In this document: positions 36,161 through 44,938 of the stretch, piece after piece
Numbering within the stretch: the stretch's first letter is position 1
How the letters are laid out: every line of letters begins with the position of its first letter
DNA from: UBA4582 sp002389265
Lineage (GTDB): Bacteria > Pseudomonadota > Gammaproteobacteria > Pseudomonadales > Azotimanducaceae
Assembly: GCA_943788825.1 (NCBI GenBank)
Contig: CALSRT010000014.1
Coordinates: forward strand, 19,375-83,374
Direction: 5' to 3'
Length of the DNA stretch: 64,000 nucleotides
Position numbers and translations under genes: made by a program
Notes under the pieces: model-generated
What the model was told of the DNA's origin: nothing
The model's input: the letters and a program-made list of their open reading frames with translations, nothing else
The model's database searches: none

Positions 36161-37000
36161 TTAACTTGCCAGGAATTTCAGCAGGGCTTGATTGAAAATT
36201 TCGGGTTGATCCATGAGCGGCAAATGTCCCGCCTCTCGAATAGACTGAAAACTGGCGTTCGGCATCACATCCGCCGCGGCTTGACCATGACTCATGGAAA
36301 AAAATTTGTCATCCTCGCCCCATACAATCAGGGTTTGATGGGCAATACGTTGCAGTTCCGCCTCAGCCATTGGCGCCACCGCGGCGCCCCTGCCCTGAGA
36401 AAAAGCCTGTTTACCGCCTGGTTTCTTCAGTACCTCTACGGAATAGTGCCGATGGGCAGGCACCCGCTTGGCCGTATCATTGAGCAGAAACCGCGATTGA
36501 AACCGACTGGCCGCATTTGACGGCAGCAGGTTCATCCACAACATAGAGATAAACGACGGCAACGACGGTTGAGCACCCAAGGCAGCAGAGTCAACCAACA
36601 CCAGCTTGTCTACCAACTCTGGATTTTCCAGTGCCAGCTGCAGCGCGATGGCACCGCCCTGAGACAAGCCCACGATGTGCGCTCTTGCTATACCCAACGC
36701 CTGCATAAAGTCGCGCAGCCAAGCGGCAAAAAATGGTCTGTCATAAGCCCCATCAGGCTTATCAGATTCACCGTAGCCGATGATATCCGGAGCAATTACC
36801 CGATATTTTTCTGCCAAGGATCCCAGCGACGGATACCATGTCACCGCGCCCGCGCCCGCGCCATGCAGACAAATAACCGGTGCACCGAGGCCTGCCTGAA
36901 GGTACGCGGTCTTGACGGTGCCAACAGTAATATCTAGTTGTTCAACCGGCACCGCTGTAGGTGCTTTAATCAAATCAATAAGAGTTTGTCGGTGACTCAT
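36161..37000 (-). CDS. Alpha/beta hydrolase
   Basis: This 279-residue hydrolase has the oxyanion segment LHGAGAGAVTW, nucleophile serine in GLSQGGA, acid in WGEDDKF and histidine in AGHLPLMD. It resembles meta-cleavage-product hydrolases and other C-C or ester hydrolases, but the exact reaction cannot be assigned. There is no signal peptide. The downstream gap holds the DUF1330 relic. Confidence 0.87.
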   Translation of the reverse strand: MSHRQTLIDLIKAPTAVPVEQLDITVGTVKTAYLQAGLGAPVICLHGAGAGAVTWYPSLGSLAEKYRVIAPDIIGYGESDKPDGAYDRPFFAAWLRDFMQALGIARAHIVGLSQGGAIALQLALENPELVDKLVLVDSAALGAQPSLPSFISMLWMNLLPSNAASRFQSRFLLNDTAKRVPAHRHYSVEVLKKPGGKQAFSQGRGAAVAPMAEAELQRIAHQTLIVWGEDDKFFSMSHGQAAADVMPNASFQSIREAGHLPLMDQPEIFNQALLKFLAS

Positions 37001-37118
37001 ATTTCCATCCCTTGATGACGACTCTATCCATCAGCGCTTTATCTATTAGCGCTGTATTAATTAGCGACTAGCTGGCGATCCTTTGCACCTACCCACTACA
37101 CTTATCCACTATACCTAT

Positions 37119-37162
37119 GTGAATCGTAATCGTGAATCGTGAATCGTGAATCGTGAATCATC
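37119..37162. repeat. 7-bp tandem repeat (GTGAATC)
   Basis: GTGAATC occurs five times between 37119 and 37159, with one GTAATC variant, ending about ten bases from the stop codon of the serine hydrolase gene. The same gap (37000-37168) also has looser repeats of the type ATTAGCG. Confidence 0.8.
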
Positions 37163-37168
37163 GCTATA

Positions 37169-38383
37169 TTAGAGCTGGCCCACAATTGACCGGAAAAACT
37201 CAAAGCTCTCCAATTCCCGATAGGATGACTCATCATTTGTCAGGCCATACTTCGGGTTGGCAGACAGCTTGACGATCACCACATTTCGTTGCGGGTTGAC
37301 GAAAACAAATTGGTTGTAGACGCCAATTGCCGAAAACTCACCTTCGTCACTGACCGGTAGCCACCACTGGTAACCATAAGATACCGGAAATTCAGGATGG
37401 GCTGTCGCCAACAGGTGTGGCGCATCAGCGATCAACGAGTCTCGCACCCAAGATTCGGGCACAATCTGTCGCCCCTGCCACTTGCCCTGCTGAAGATACA
37501 GCTGGCCGAGTTTCGCATAATCACGGGCCGTCACCTGCAAACCACCAGCCGCCATTTCCACGCCAGCATCGTCGGTGATCCAGTAGGCATCATGTTCCAT
37601 GCCCAGCGGCCCCCAAAGCTTGATCTGCGCATACTCTGACATGGACATGCCCGTCGCTCGAGCGAGCAGCATACCCAGCGCCTGAGTGTCGGTGGAATTG
37701 TAATAATTGTAGGTTCCCGGCGGCTTTTCTCGCTCGAGACTCGCGGTAAAATCATCAAAGGAACTGCCCGCTGCCATCACTGCACCATAGCGCATGATGT
37801 CCGAGTTCGGATCACTGTAATCCTCGTTCCAGCGCGCCCCGGATGACATCTGCAGCACATCCTTGATACGCACTCCGTCGTAAGCGGAGCCCAGCAACTC
37901 GGGCACGTAGGTGGTGATCGGCGCTTCAACTCCGGAGATCAGTTGCTCGTCGATCGCAATACCAATAAGGGCCGAGACAAAACTCTTAGCCACCGACATG
38001 GACATCCAATTCACATCAACGCCACCAGTCAACCAGTAGTCTTCATAACGAATTTCGCCATCCTGGATCACCAGCAACGCCACTGTCCGGGTGTCGTCAA
38101 GAAACTGAGTCACCTCATAATTCTCGCCATCAAAGGCATAAAACTCAGGCAGGGTCATCGTCTTGCCGACAGGGAACCGGTCAGAATTTGGCCCGGCTTT
38201 AATGGTTCTCGTTGGAAACACTGTTTTTAAACGATTGAACAACTCATACTGTTCAGCTCCCGTGAACAGGGAGCCGACGAAGGTGATGCGCTCGTCAACT
38301 GGGTTTTGGTCACCGGGTAAAAAACTGAGCGCCACGTAAATAGCCAGACAAAAAATCACCACACTACTTATATATTTCAACAT
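37169..38383 (-). CDS. Membrane-anchored beta-lactamase-family serine hydrolase
   Basis: This 404-residue protein starts with a hydrophobic helix (YISSVVIFCLAIYVALSFL) and then the class C-like catalytic domain: SVAK (SxxK) in SMSVAKSFV and YYNS (YxN) in YNYYNSTD. The third KTG-type box is not obvious, which again suggests an esterase rather than a beta-lactamase. The start at 38383 has AGGAG eight bases upstream; the upstream extension of the frame runs toward IS-derived sequence. It is a paralogue of the 23763 protein. Confidence 0.83.
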   Translation of the reverse strand: MLKYISSVVIFCLAIYVALSFLPGDQNPVDERITFVGSLFTGAEQYELFNRLKTVFPTRTIKAGPNSDRFPVGKTMTLPEFYAFDGENYEVTQFLDDTRTVALLVIQDGEIRYEDYWLTGGVDVNWMSMSVAKSFVSALIGIAIDEQLISGVEAPITTYVPELLGSAYDGVRIKDVLQMSSGARWNEDYSDPNSDIMRYGAVMAAGSSFDDFTASLEREKPPGTYNYYNSTDTQALGMLLARATGMSMSEYAQIKLWGPLGMEHDAYWITDDAGVEMAAGGLQVTARDYAKLGQLYLQQGKWQGRQIVPESWVRDSLIADAPHLLATAHPEFPVSYGYQWWLPVSDEGEFSAIGVYNQFVFVNPQRNVVIVKLSANPKYGLTNDESSYRELESFEFFRSIVGQL

Positions 38384-38517
38384 CTTTGAACTCCTGGTTC
38401 GGTATGGGCTACCGAGGTCAACACACAAATCATCAGCTGCGAGTCTCACACGCCTTTGACCTTTCACCATCTTTAGCACCATCTCTTCGATGAGAATTTC
38501 CGACTTTATGCTGCTTG

Positions 38518-38610
38518 CTATGCGAACACAACAGGTGACAAATAGTTAAGTGAGCTATGCGGGCGAACAAGATTGTAGTGCTCCCGCCATTGATTTATTT
38601 CCAGTCTCAC
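38518..38610 (-). mobile_element. IS3-family transposase remnant (orfB C-terminus)
   Basis: The minus strand encodes VRLEINQWREHYN then VRPHSSLNYLSP and a stop. This is the very end of an IS3-type OrfB transposase (WRxxYNxxRPHSSLxxLSP). Homology stops upstream at about 38610, so only ~30 residues remain. A matching fragment of the other end of such an element lies at 39537-39633 in the same orientation. Confidence 0.75.
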
Positions 38611-38747
38611 CGCTGCGCCTGTCATGCAACCTGGAGCAGACCGCATGGACTATATATTTTGCCTTTCGGTTGCGCGATGCAGAGCGTCTTCCGGTTGGAT
38701 TGGTTAAGGTGTAGGCCTCTATAGTCATTCAATCGCCAGAGGGCTTT

Positions 38748-39293
38748 ATGTCAATACTATACATCACTGGCCGCAACGGTCACTTACAGCGTGGCCTTGG
38801 CGAATATTTGAATCGCCTGACTGGCAGCTTCAGTGGCATATCACTGGATCCAGTCTTTTTACGGCAGCCCTTCAATGAACAGGTCGCTAGAATTCAATCA
38901 GCGATCGAGTCGCCTACTGACTACAAACTAGTTGCCAACTCCTACGGCGGGTATCTTCTGCTGCATGCGCTGATTGATCGGACAAAAATTGAGCACGATG
39001 TCCTGCTCCTGTCTCCTGTGCTTGGTAAAGCGATATCTCTTGAGTCAATGAGCTTTAGCAGGCCGCCAGGTGCCAACCGTCTGTTAGAGGCGCTGGAGCA
39101 AGGCAGGATTGCCAAACCGCGACATATTGAGATTCATACGGGCGAGGTTGATCACTCCTGTTGCCCCCTGTTAGCAGCGAAGTTTGCAGAGGGCATCCCG
39201 GCGGATCGGCTTGAGCTCATTCCTGGACAGGGTCATAGGATTGACCGACCGATTGTTCAGGGTATCATCGACGACTTCATCACCAGAGGGTAG
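38748..39293 (+). CDS. Small alpha/beta-hydrolase-like protein
   Basis: This 181-residue protein has the nucleophile elbow ANSYGGYLL (GxSxG-like with Asn), a probable acid in HTGEVDHSC and histidine in GQGHRID. It resembles the small RBBP9/YdeN-like serine hydrolases. It lies between two IS3 remnants and directly before a broken ADP-ribosylglycohydrolase, with which it may once have formed an operon. The ATG follows a weak ribosome site. Confidence 0.72.
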   Translation: MSILYITGRNGHLQRGLGEYLNRLTGSFSGISLDPVFLRQPFNEQVARIQSAIESPTDYKLVANSYGGYLLLHALIDRTKIEHDVLLLSPVLGKAISLESMSFSRPPGANRLLEALEQGRIAKPRHIEIHTGEVDHSCCPLLAAKFAEGIPADRLELIPGQGHRIDRPIVQGIIDDFITRG

Positions 39294-39298
39294 AGACT

Positions 39299-39534
39299 AC
39301 GCTCGGCGCAATAGCAGGCGATATCATCGGTGCCGTTTACGAGTTCAAACTACAAAGCCACGGGCTTCCACGCCTTGATCTATGCCCGTGCGCGATTCAC
39401 TAACGACACGGTTTGCACAGTCGCCAGTGCTGACTGTATTCTCAATCATAAGACCCCGGCTGATGCGTTACGAGAATAGTGTCAACGATACTGGACAAAC
39501 GACGGCTGGGGCCTGAAGTATGCTAAGTGGTTGT
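39299..39534 (+). pseudogene. ADP-ribosylglycohydrolase, truncated and frameshifted
   Basis: Five bases after the hydrolase stop, the sequence reads LGAIAGDIIGAVYEF, the classic N-terminus of ADP-ribosylglycohydrolases. It is preceded by ACG where ATG is expected, with an intact GAGGG site before it. After a one-base shift it continues RFTNDTVCTVASADCIL (the metal-binding FTDDTV motif, one D now N), then TAG, then CQRYWTNDGWGLKYAKWL and a stop. Homology ends at about 39534, where an IS3 remnant begins. Only the first ~78 of roughly 270 residues survive. Confidence 0.8.
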
Positions 39535-39536
39535 GA

Positions 39537-39633
39537 GCTTCAGCACAGGCAGTGAGCTCCGGGAATTGGTGATGGTTTCAGCTTGCTTCAAGATGGTCAG
39601 TATCTGGCTATCGGTAAACCTTGATGTCTTCAT
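39537..39633 (-). mobile_element. IS3-family transposase remnant (orfA N-terminus)
   Basis: The minus strand has AGGAG, eight bases, then ATG and the frame MKTSRFTDSQILTILKQAE, a hallmark of IS3-type OrfA proteins. After ~22 residues a frameshift occurs, although DNA similarity (PEL segment) appears to continue to about 39537. The outward flank near 39657-39695 could hold the terminal repeat. It abuts the broken ADP-ribosylglycohydrolase. Confidence 0.75.
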
Positions 39634-39877
39634 GCAGAATCTCCTGTACAAATATTACGAGAAAATTCTACTTTTGAGCACGGCTACTTAGAGGGGGTAT
39701 TACCCAGTGGCCTGCACCTCGCCGAAGAATATCGCGCACAGCCAGTTCTTCGCCGTTTCCCTGTTGCTTTACACTGGAAGCTGAACGGTACTAATGTAGT
39801 GAATTCATGAACGACTGAATTTGTGCTATAAACGTGCCTTCAGTTCGTCGATTTACCTAGCCTTGGACTCAATACTT

Positions 39878-40492
39878 ATGAACACGGCCTTCCCCGAACA
39901 ATTTTTTCAACGCCAAGATGAATCAGCGGACCAGAACTTTTACAGCCAACCTCGTTTCGTGACTCACATTGACGACGTCACCATTAGCAGCCTGACTGAG
40001 TTTTACCGTGAGCAGATTGCGCCTGGAAGTCGCGTACTTGACCTCATGTCATCATGGATTTCTCATCTACCTGAGGGCGTAGGTTATGCTCATGTTTCTG
40101 GACTTGGCATGAACGCTGCTGAGCTTGAGGCAAATCCGCGGCTTCATCATTATTGCGTGCAGGATTTGAACATCACCCCAACCTTACCTTTTGCCGACAA
40201 TTCTTTTGATGCTGTGTTAATCGCTGTTTCTATTCAGTATCTGGTAAAGCCTGTAGAAGTCATGACTGAGATAAATCGCTGCTTGACCACCGGTGGACAG
40301 TGCATCGTTGCCATGTCACACAGACTCTTTCCCACAAAAGCCATTCATGCCTTCCACATCCTATCACCTGCAGATCGATGCCGGCTTGTTGCTACCTATA
40401 TGGAAAAAGGTGGACTGACAGAAATAGAAGCGTTGGATCATTCTCCTCATACGGGAGACCCATTGTGGATAGTGAGAAGTTACTGCAGCTAA
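39878..40492 (+). CDS. SAM-dependent methyltransferase-like protein
   Basis: This 204-residue protein has a Rossmann-like core. VLDLMSSWISHLP stands in place of the usual DxGxGxG SAM loop, then VSGLGMN (strand 2) and LPFADNSFDAVLIAVS (motif II). The altered first loop is shared by a known group of putative methyltransferases in proteobacteria and cyanobacteria. The substrate is unknown. The start at 39878 is preferred; the upstream extension has no ribosome site. Confidence 0.75.
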   Translation: MNTAFPEQFFQRQDESADQNFYSQPRFVTHIDDVTISSLTEFYREQIAPGSRVLDLMSSWISHLPEGVGYAHVSGLGMNAAELEANPRLHHYCVQDLNITPTLPFADNSFDAVLIAVSIQYLVKPVEVMTEINRCLTTGGQCIVAMSHRLFPTKAIHAFHILSPADRCRLVATYMEKGGLTEIEALDHSPHTGDPLWIVRSYCS

Positions 40493-40670
40493 AACAAATG
40501 GCAAGAACAGGCCCAATCTAAACAAGAATAATGCGACCAACCATTTATTTTCGGCATACCAGCACCCGTTAATGCTCTCGAAAAGTAACCTTACCGAAGA
40601 GCAGACTTTTCCCGCAGTGTTCGTCCAGGAGATCCTGCACGAAGACATCACGATTCACCGATAGCCAGAT

Positions 40671-40699
40671 ACGCGCTATTCATTTTGCGTATAGCGCGT
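40671..40699. terminator. Hairpin in the 40.5-40.8 kb gap
   Basis: ACGCGCTAT and ATAGCGCGT form a perfect 9-bp stem with an 11-nt loop, followed by TTCTTG. It may terminate transcription from the methyltransferase gene. The rest of the 330-bp gap shows nothing else. Confidence 0.45.
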
Positions 40700-40823
40700 T
40701 TCTTGAGTCGTGATTGGGTGCGACAAAAAGGTTTCTAACAAACTAGTCGCGATTCAATCGGCACTTGTTTGTCTGGCGCAAAGACTGCAGTATCGACATC
40801 TATATTTTATTTCGGAGAACACA

Positions 40824-41762
40824 ATGCGAGCAGTTGGACTAATGGTACATGGCGGTCCTGAGGTTTTGCAGGTAGTAGATGTGCCCGCTGTAGAGGCAGG
40901 CCCTGGGCAGGTTCGAATCCGCAATTACGCGGCAGCGGTTAATCCTACAGATGTTGTTGGCAGAAACGGCATGCGCGCTGAAGCGCAGAAAAAAGACCCA
41001 CCACCCTACGTGCCTGGAATGGATGCCGCGGGTATCGTCGATCAAATCGGTGAAGGTGTCACAACGGGCATCAAAGTCGGCGATCGCGTCATGGCGATGG
41101 TTGTCCCGGACGGCACCCATGGCGCTTATCGCGAACAAATCGTGTTGGATCAAAGAGCCGTTGTGCGCGCCCCCAAGGGCACTACTCACATTGAAGCCTG
41201 CACGTTACCAATGAATGCCCTTACCGCCCGGCTGTCACTCGACTTGCTAGCACTCGAGCCAGGACAAACACTCGCCGTCACAGGTGGGCCCGGCGCTTAC
41301 GGGGGTTACGTCATTCAGTTGGCCAAGGCTGATGGCTTAGTGGTCATTGCAGACTGCGCAGAATCGGATCGAGGCTTACTACAGTCACTGGGTGCAGATA
41401 TCATCGTCAGTCGGGGCGACGGTTTTGCCGCCAAAATACGTGAACACTTTCCCGACGGCGTCGACGGCCTCGCGGATGGCGCATTACTTAATGAACTTGC
41501 TATTGATGCCGTAAAAAACGGCGGCAGCTTTACCGCGATTCGAGGCTTCAAGGGCGAACAACAAAGAGATATCAAATTCACCGCAACGTGGGTGACGCGT
41601 TACGACGGCGCCTATGAAAAACTCGACCGACTAAGAGAACAGGTTGAACAGGGTGTCTTAACCCTTCGGGTCGCTGACTCGGTAGCGCCTGAAGATGCCA
41701 GTATCGCTCACGAGAGACTTGAGCGCGGTGGTACCCGTGGACGTATGGTAATCGCGTTTTAA
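40824..41762 (+). CDS. Zinc-free MDR-family oxidoreductase (quinone-reductase type)
   Basis: This 312-residue medium-chain reductase has the GroES-like N-terminal domain with AAAVNPTDVVGRNG and the nucleotide-binding motif TGGPGAYGG. It lacks the zinc-ligand cysteines of alcohol dehydrogenases. It probably reduces quinones or enones with NADPH. The ATG has GGAGA seven bases upstream. Two small membrane-protein genes follow. Confidence 0.88.
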   Translation: MRAVGLMVHGGPEVLQVVDVPAVEAGPGQVRIRNYAAAVNPTDVVGRNGMRAEAQKKDPPPYVPGMDAAGIVDQIGEGVTTGIKVGDRVMAMVVPDGTHGAYREQIVLDQRAVVRAPKGTTHIEACTLPMNALTARLSLDLLALEPGQTLAVTGGPGAYGGYVIQLAKADGLVVIADCAESDRGLLQSLGADIIVSRGDGFAAKIREHFPDGVDGLADGALLNELAIDAVKNGGSFTAIRGFKGEQQRDIKFTATWVTRYDGAYEKLDRLREQVEQGVLTLRVADSVAPEDASIAHERLERGGTRGRMVIAF

Positions 41763-41830
41763 GGTTTGAGCATTGAATTAACTTTCATTAGACCGCCATT
41801 CGTCTTACTTAAAGAGCAGTGAGAAAACCT

Positions 41831-42364
41831 ATGATTGCACTAAAAAAAGCCGGCGTTTTTGGCCTGTGGTTATTGTTGATATTAGCCACCGCCATTGTTA
41901 CCGCAGCCATTAAGCAACGCTCTGCGGATGGTCCGAATCGGGTTTTTTCTGGCGGCGCGTTAGTCACAGGCGATCTTTATCGCGGCGTCGAGCCAGACTG
42001 GCGCTTTGTGAATGACATTGACACGCTCGAACTGCAATTGCTCAATCCAGAACAGTCTCGACGGATCTGGACCGCGTCTGTCGATGGAAAAATATACGTA
42101 TGGTCGGGATATATGAACAGCATGGTAGGCAAACTTTGGAAGAGTTGGCCAGCTCAAGCTGAGCAAGATGGTCGTGCCATCCTGCGGATTGATGGCGTGC
42201 GTTATGAGCGCCAGTTGGTGCGCATTACCAGTGGCGCAGGACTCGAAGCCTTAACCGCGCTGTTAAACGAAAAGTACGGGTCGAAAGCGACGCCAGCAGC
42301 CATTGATTCCGGTGACCTGTGGATGTTCGAAGCCGCGCCAAGAACGCCTGAGGGAGCACAATAA
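41831..42364 (+). CDS. Membrane-anchored hypothetical protein
   Basis: This 177-residue protein has one N-terminal helix (residues 8-25, GVFGLWLLLILATAIVTA) and a soluble part containing DGKIYVWSGYMNS and DGVRYERQLVRI. The latter resembles small FMN-binding split-barrel (nitroreductase-like) proteins, but the match is weak. The ATG at 41831 is chosen over GTG 41819. Its stop codon overlaps the start of a 42-residue membrane protein. Confidence 0.65.
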   Translation: MIALKKAGVFGLWLLLILATAIVTAAIKQRSADGPNRVFSGGALVTGDLYRGVEPDWRFVNDIDTLELQLLNPEQSRRIWTASVDGKIYVWSGYMNSMVGKLWKSWPAQAEQDGRAILRIDGVRYERQLVRITSGAGLEALTALLNEKYGSKATPAAIDSGDLWMFEAAPRTPEGAQ

Positions 42365-42492
42365 TGATGAATTTATTTATACGTATCGCCGTTGTTGTCG
42401 CCGTAACCGCACTGAGCGTATGGTTCATACCTGGCGTTGATGACGCTGTTGAATTCTTTTTCCAAATTGTGGTTCTGATCGCTTCGAGCTAA
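42364..42492 (+). CDS. 42-residue membrane protein
   Basis: An ATG that shares its A with the preceding TAA opens a 43-codon frame. The product is mostly hydrophobic: MMNLFIRIAVVVAVTALSVW, then a short acidic turn, then FFFQIVVLIASS, so one or two membrane helices. The tight overlap argues for coupled translation and a real product partnering the 41831 protein. Confidence 0.55.
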   Translation: MMNLFIRIAVVVAVTALSVWFIPGVDDAVEFFFQIVVLIASS

Positions 42493-42839
42493 ACCTACCA
42501 CGCTGAGACGACCAATTGCTGAATAGAATACAAGTGATCATCGTCTGATCACTTCTGTTCAGCGGCCTGTCTACGTTTGCATGACAGAATCTAATCAGTG
42601 GCCAAATCATAAAAAACCACTCTCCCTCAATAGTCGTACTCAAAACAAACCTTGTGAGAGCAATAATTTGGGAAGTGCAAAATCGTCTTTACAAATTTTT
42701 TGGTTTATTTCTGTGTGTCTCACTATCTTCATATCCTCGCAGCATCAGTAGGTCAGCGGCACGTTTAACGAGGTAGATGATAAAGCATTCCGATACCGTG
42801 ACCCGTTCAACGCACGCCATAGTGCCGCCAACCCCATGA
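42493..42839. other. Gap without recognisable features
   Basis: About 350 bases, AT-richer than the neighbours, with no sound open frame, strong hairpin or repeat found between two genes pointing toward each other. Confidence 0.5.
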
Positions 42840-43367
42840 TTACAATCTTGAGCCTGTCAGCTTGATCTCTGACATTTGCCAAACTGTCTCGAACTCCCCA
42901 TAAACTGTTGCAGCCTCGGTGGTCTTTCCTTGGGCATCAAGGGCCTGTGATAAGCCAAACAGTGACCAGCCATTGCGCGGATAGTCTGTCAGGTCTTTGC
43001 GATACACCGCCTCGGCTTCCGTTGCCTGATCATTCTTCAACAGCGCGTATCCCAGTGATTGACGCGTAGGATAGTACCAGAAGGGGGGCTCGGTGTAGGG
43101 TAGTCGATCCTGAAAGGCCACGGCCTTCTCAACGTCAGCAACCGCACTGGGATCACTGGTTGTAATTCCATGGTGATAATCTCCCATGCCCTCAAACAAC
43201 GGGGCGCCAGCACGATCTATTAACGCCTGGTCTGGGTTGGCGGCCGTTGCGGTGTCATCGCTAACATTTTCTGCTATCGCAGCCGTTTCCATCTTGCTGT
43301 TGCTACATCCGGCAAGGCCAAGGAACAGGGTCGACAAGATAATCGACAGGAGTTTGAAATGACTCAT
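42840..43367 (-). CDS. TPR-like lipoprotein
   Basis: This 175-residue protein has a lipoprotein signal (LFLGLAGCS) and a C-terminal stretch with two tetratricopeptide-like repeats (RQSLGYALLKNDQATEAEAV and GWSLFGLSQALDAQGKTTEA). The middle contains GDYHHGITTSDP, typical of proteins that track consumption of modules in larger TPR proteins. It may scaffold a periplasmic complex. The ATG at 43367 has AAGGA eight bases upstream. Confidence 0.75.
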   Translation of the reverse strand: MSHFKLLSIILSTLFLGLAGCSNSKMETAAIAENVSDDTATAANPDQALIDRAGAPLFEGMGDYHHGITTSDPSAVADVEKAVAFQDRLPYTEPPFWYYPTRQSLGYALLKNDQATEAEAVYRKDLTDYPRNGWSLFGLSQALDAQGKTTEAATVYGEFETVWQMSEIKLTGSRL

Positions 43368-43554
43368 AAGCACATCCTTAATTAGCATGGAGGATTAGGC
43401 TATTTTTACGCCAAAGAATCACTACCCCACCCCAAATATTTTAATCTTGAAAGGCAATACCACTCACAGAATATCGCCTTCGAGACTCTATCGAACAATG
43501 AAGGTACCTCCGCCGAACCCTATACTTTTCAACTCACAGCGCCTGGCTTTAGCT

Positions 43555-43666
43555 CCCTGACTCCGGCACCCTGACTTCGGCGCCCTGACTTCGACACCCT
43601 AACTTCGACACCCTGACTTCGACACCCTGAATTCGACACCCTGAATTCGACACACTGAATTCAACA
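43555..43666. repeat. 14-bp tandem repeat, eight units
   Basis: CCCTGACTTCGACA and close variants are repeated eight times without interruption (112 bp). Variation is graded along the array, with early units GC-rich (CTCCGGCA) and late units CTGAATTCGACA. It lies in the 430-bp gap before the epimerase/reductase gene. The rest of the gap holds nothing else. Confidence 0.92.
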
Positions 43667-43795
43667 CATGGCGTAGAGCCCTGAATTTCAACAAACTGTC
43701 CTCCTCTACCTCCTCATGCTAATGTGGTCGCCTGCGATCAATGCACGGGCGCCACTGGGGCGCAATCAACTTAGATAACTCAAACGTGAACTCCT

Positions 43796-44806
43796 ATGGC
43801 TGAAAAAATACTGGTTACCGGCGCGTCGGGCTTCATCGGCAGCCACACAGTAATAGAGCTGCTAAATCATGGCTATGAGGTCCGCGGCACCCTACGCAAC
43901 CTGGACCGTGCTGAGCCGCTGCGGGCAATGTTTGCCAAACACACGGACAACATCGCGGCTCTGGAATTTGTTCAGGCAAGCTTGACCGAGGCCGACTGCT
44001 GGTTAGCCGCCATCGAAGGCTGTACCGGGGTATTTCACATCGCATCGCCAGTGCCGGTGGAACAACCTGACAATGCTGACGAGATCATTGTGCCCGCCCG
44101 TGAAGGAACCTTGAACGTCCTCCAGGCTGCCAAGTCTGCAGGCATCAAACGGGTCGTACTCACCTCATCGGTCGCCGCCGTATCCAGCGGTCAACAACAT
44201 GCTGGAGAGCTCTTGACGGCAGATCACTGGACTGACTTGCAATCGCCTGGATTAACGCCCTACGTGATGAGTAAAACTATTGCCGAACGGGCAGCTTGGG
44301 ATTTTGTTGCGCAAGGTGGACCTGAGCTCGTGACCGTCAACCCTGCGATGGTTCTCGGGCCAGCCCTGGAATCTGATTACGGCTCATCACTGGAAGTCTT
44401 GCTCATCTTGCTGACGGGACAATTCCCCCTGGTCCCGCAACTCGGTCTGGGTATTGTGGATGTGAGGGACGTCGCCAGCTTGCATCGATTGGCTTATGAG
44501 CAACCTGAAGCCGCCGGTCGGCGGCTGATTGCCAGCAACGGCTTTCTCTGGTTCAAGGACATCGCGATGGTGCTGCGCCAGCACTTTCCCCAATATGACG
44601 CCAAACTGCCGCGACGCGAATTGCCGAATTTTTTAGCCAGGCTCATGGCGCGCTTTAACAAGCCCCTGGCCAGCCTTGTAAACGACCTTGGCAAGACCAA
44701 ACTTTATGACATCACCCTGGCACAGCAACTCGGCTGGCAACCCCGCAGCGCTGAAGAAGCGATTATAGACGGCGCCCAAAGCCTCATCGATGCCAAGGTC
44801 GTCTAA
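43796..44806 (+). CDS. NAD(P)-dependent epimerase/reductase (extended SDR)
   Basis: This 336-residue extended SDR has VTGASGFIGSH at the start, a VFHIASPVP strand and the active site SSVAAV plus YVMSK. The pattern is that of dihydroflavonol-4-reductase-like and aldehyde/ketone reductases, using NADP(H). The substrate is unknown. It is preceded by the repeat array and a weak ribosome site. Confidence 0.88.
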   Translation: MAEKILVTGASGFIGSHTVIELLNHGYEVRGTLRNLDRAEPLRAMFAKHTDNIAALEFVQASLTEADCWLAAIEGCTGVFHIASPVPVEQPDNADEIIVPAREGTLNVLQAAKSAGIKRVVLTSSVAAVSSGQQHAGELLTADHWTDLQSPGLTPYVMSKTIAERAAWDFVAQGGPELVTVNPAMVLGPALESDYGSSLEVLLILLTGQFPLVPQLGLGIVDVRDVASLHRLAYEQPEAAGRRLIASNGFLWFKDIAMVLRQHFPQYDAKLPRRELPNFLARLMARFNKPLASLVNDLGKTKLYDITLAQQLGWQPRSAEEAIIDGAQSLIDAKVV

Positions 44807-44938
44807 ATCAAGTTTGGGAACGAGATCAAAGACAATTAGCGGCATCCGAACTTCTATCAGTACAGCCTAGTCAAAAATACGTAAACTGAATATTATCTCG
44901 CGAGACTCTCATCACAATCATAACGGAGCGATCAATTC

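Noticed and set aside
38748..39534. A toxin-antitoxin or ADP-ribosylation defence pair
   Set aside because: The glycohydrolase is broken and no ADP-ribosyltransferase is nearby; the small hydrolase has a common serine-hydrolase pattern.
42661..42839. Decayed transposase in the 42.7 kb gap
   Set aside because: Fragments in several frames looked protein-like, but none matched a transposase motif that I recognise.
43555..43666. Possible CRISPR array
   Set aside because: The 14-bp units are directly adjacent with no spacers, and no cas gene is present in the window.
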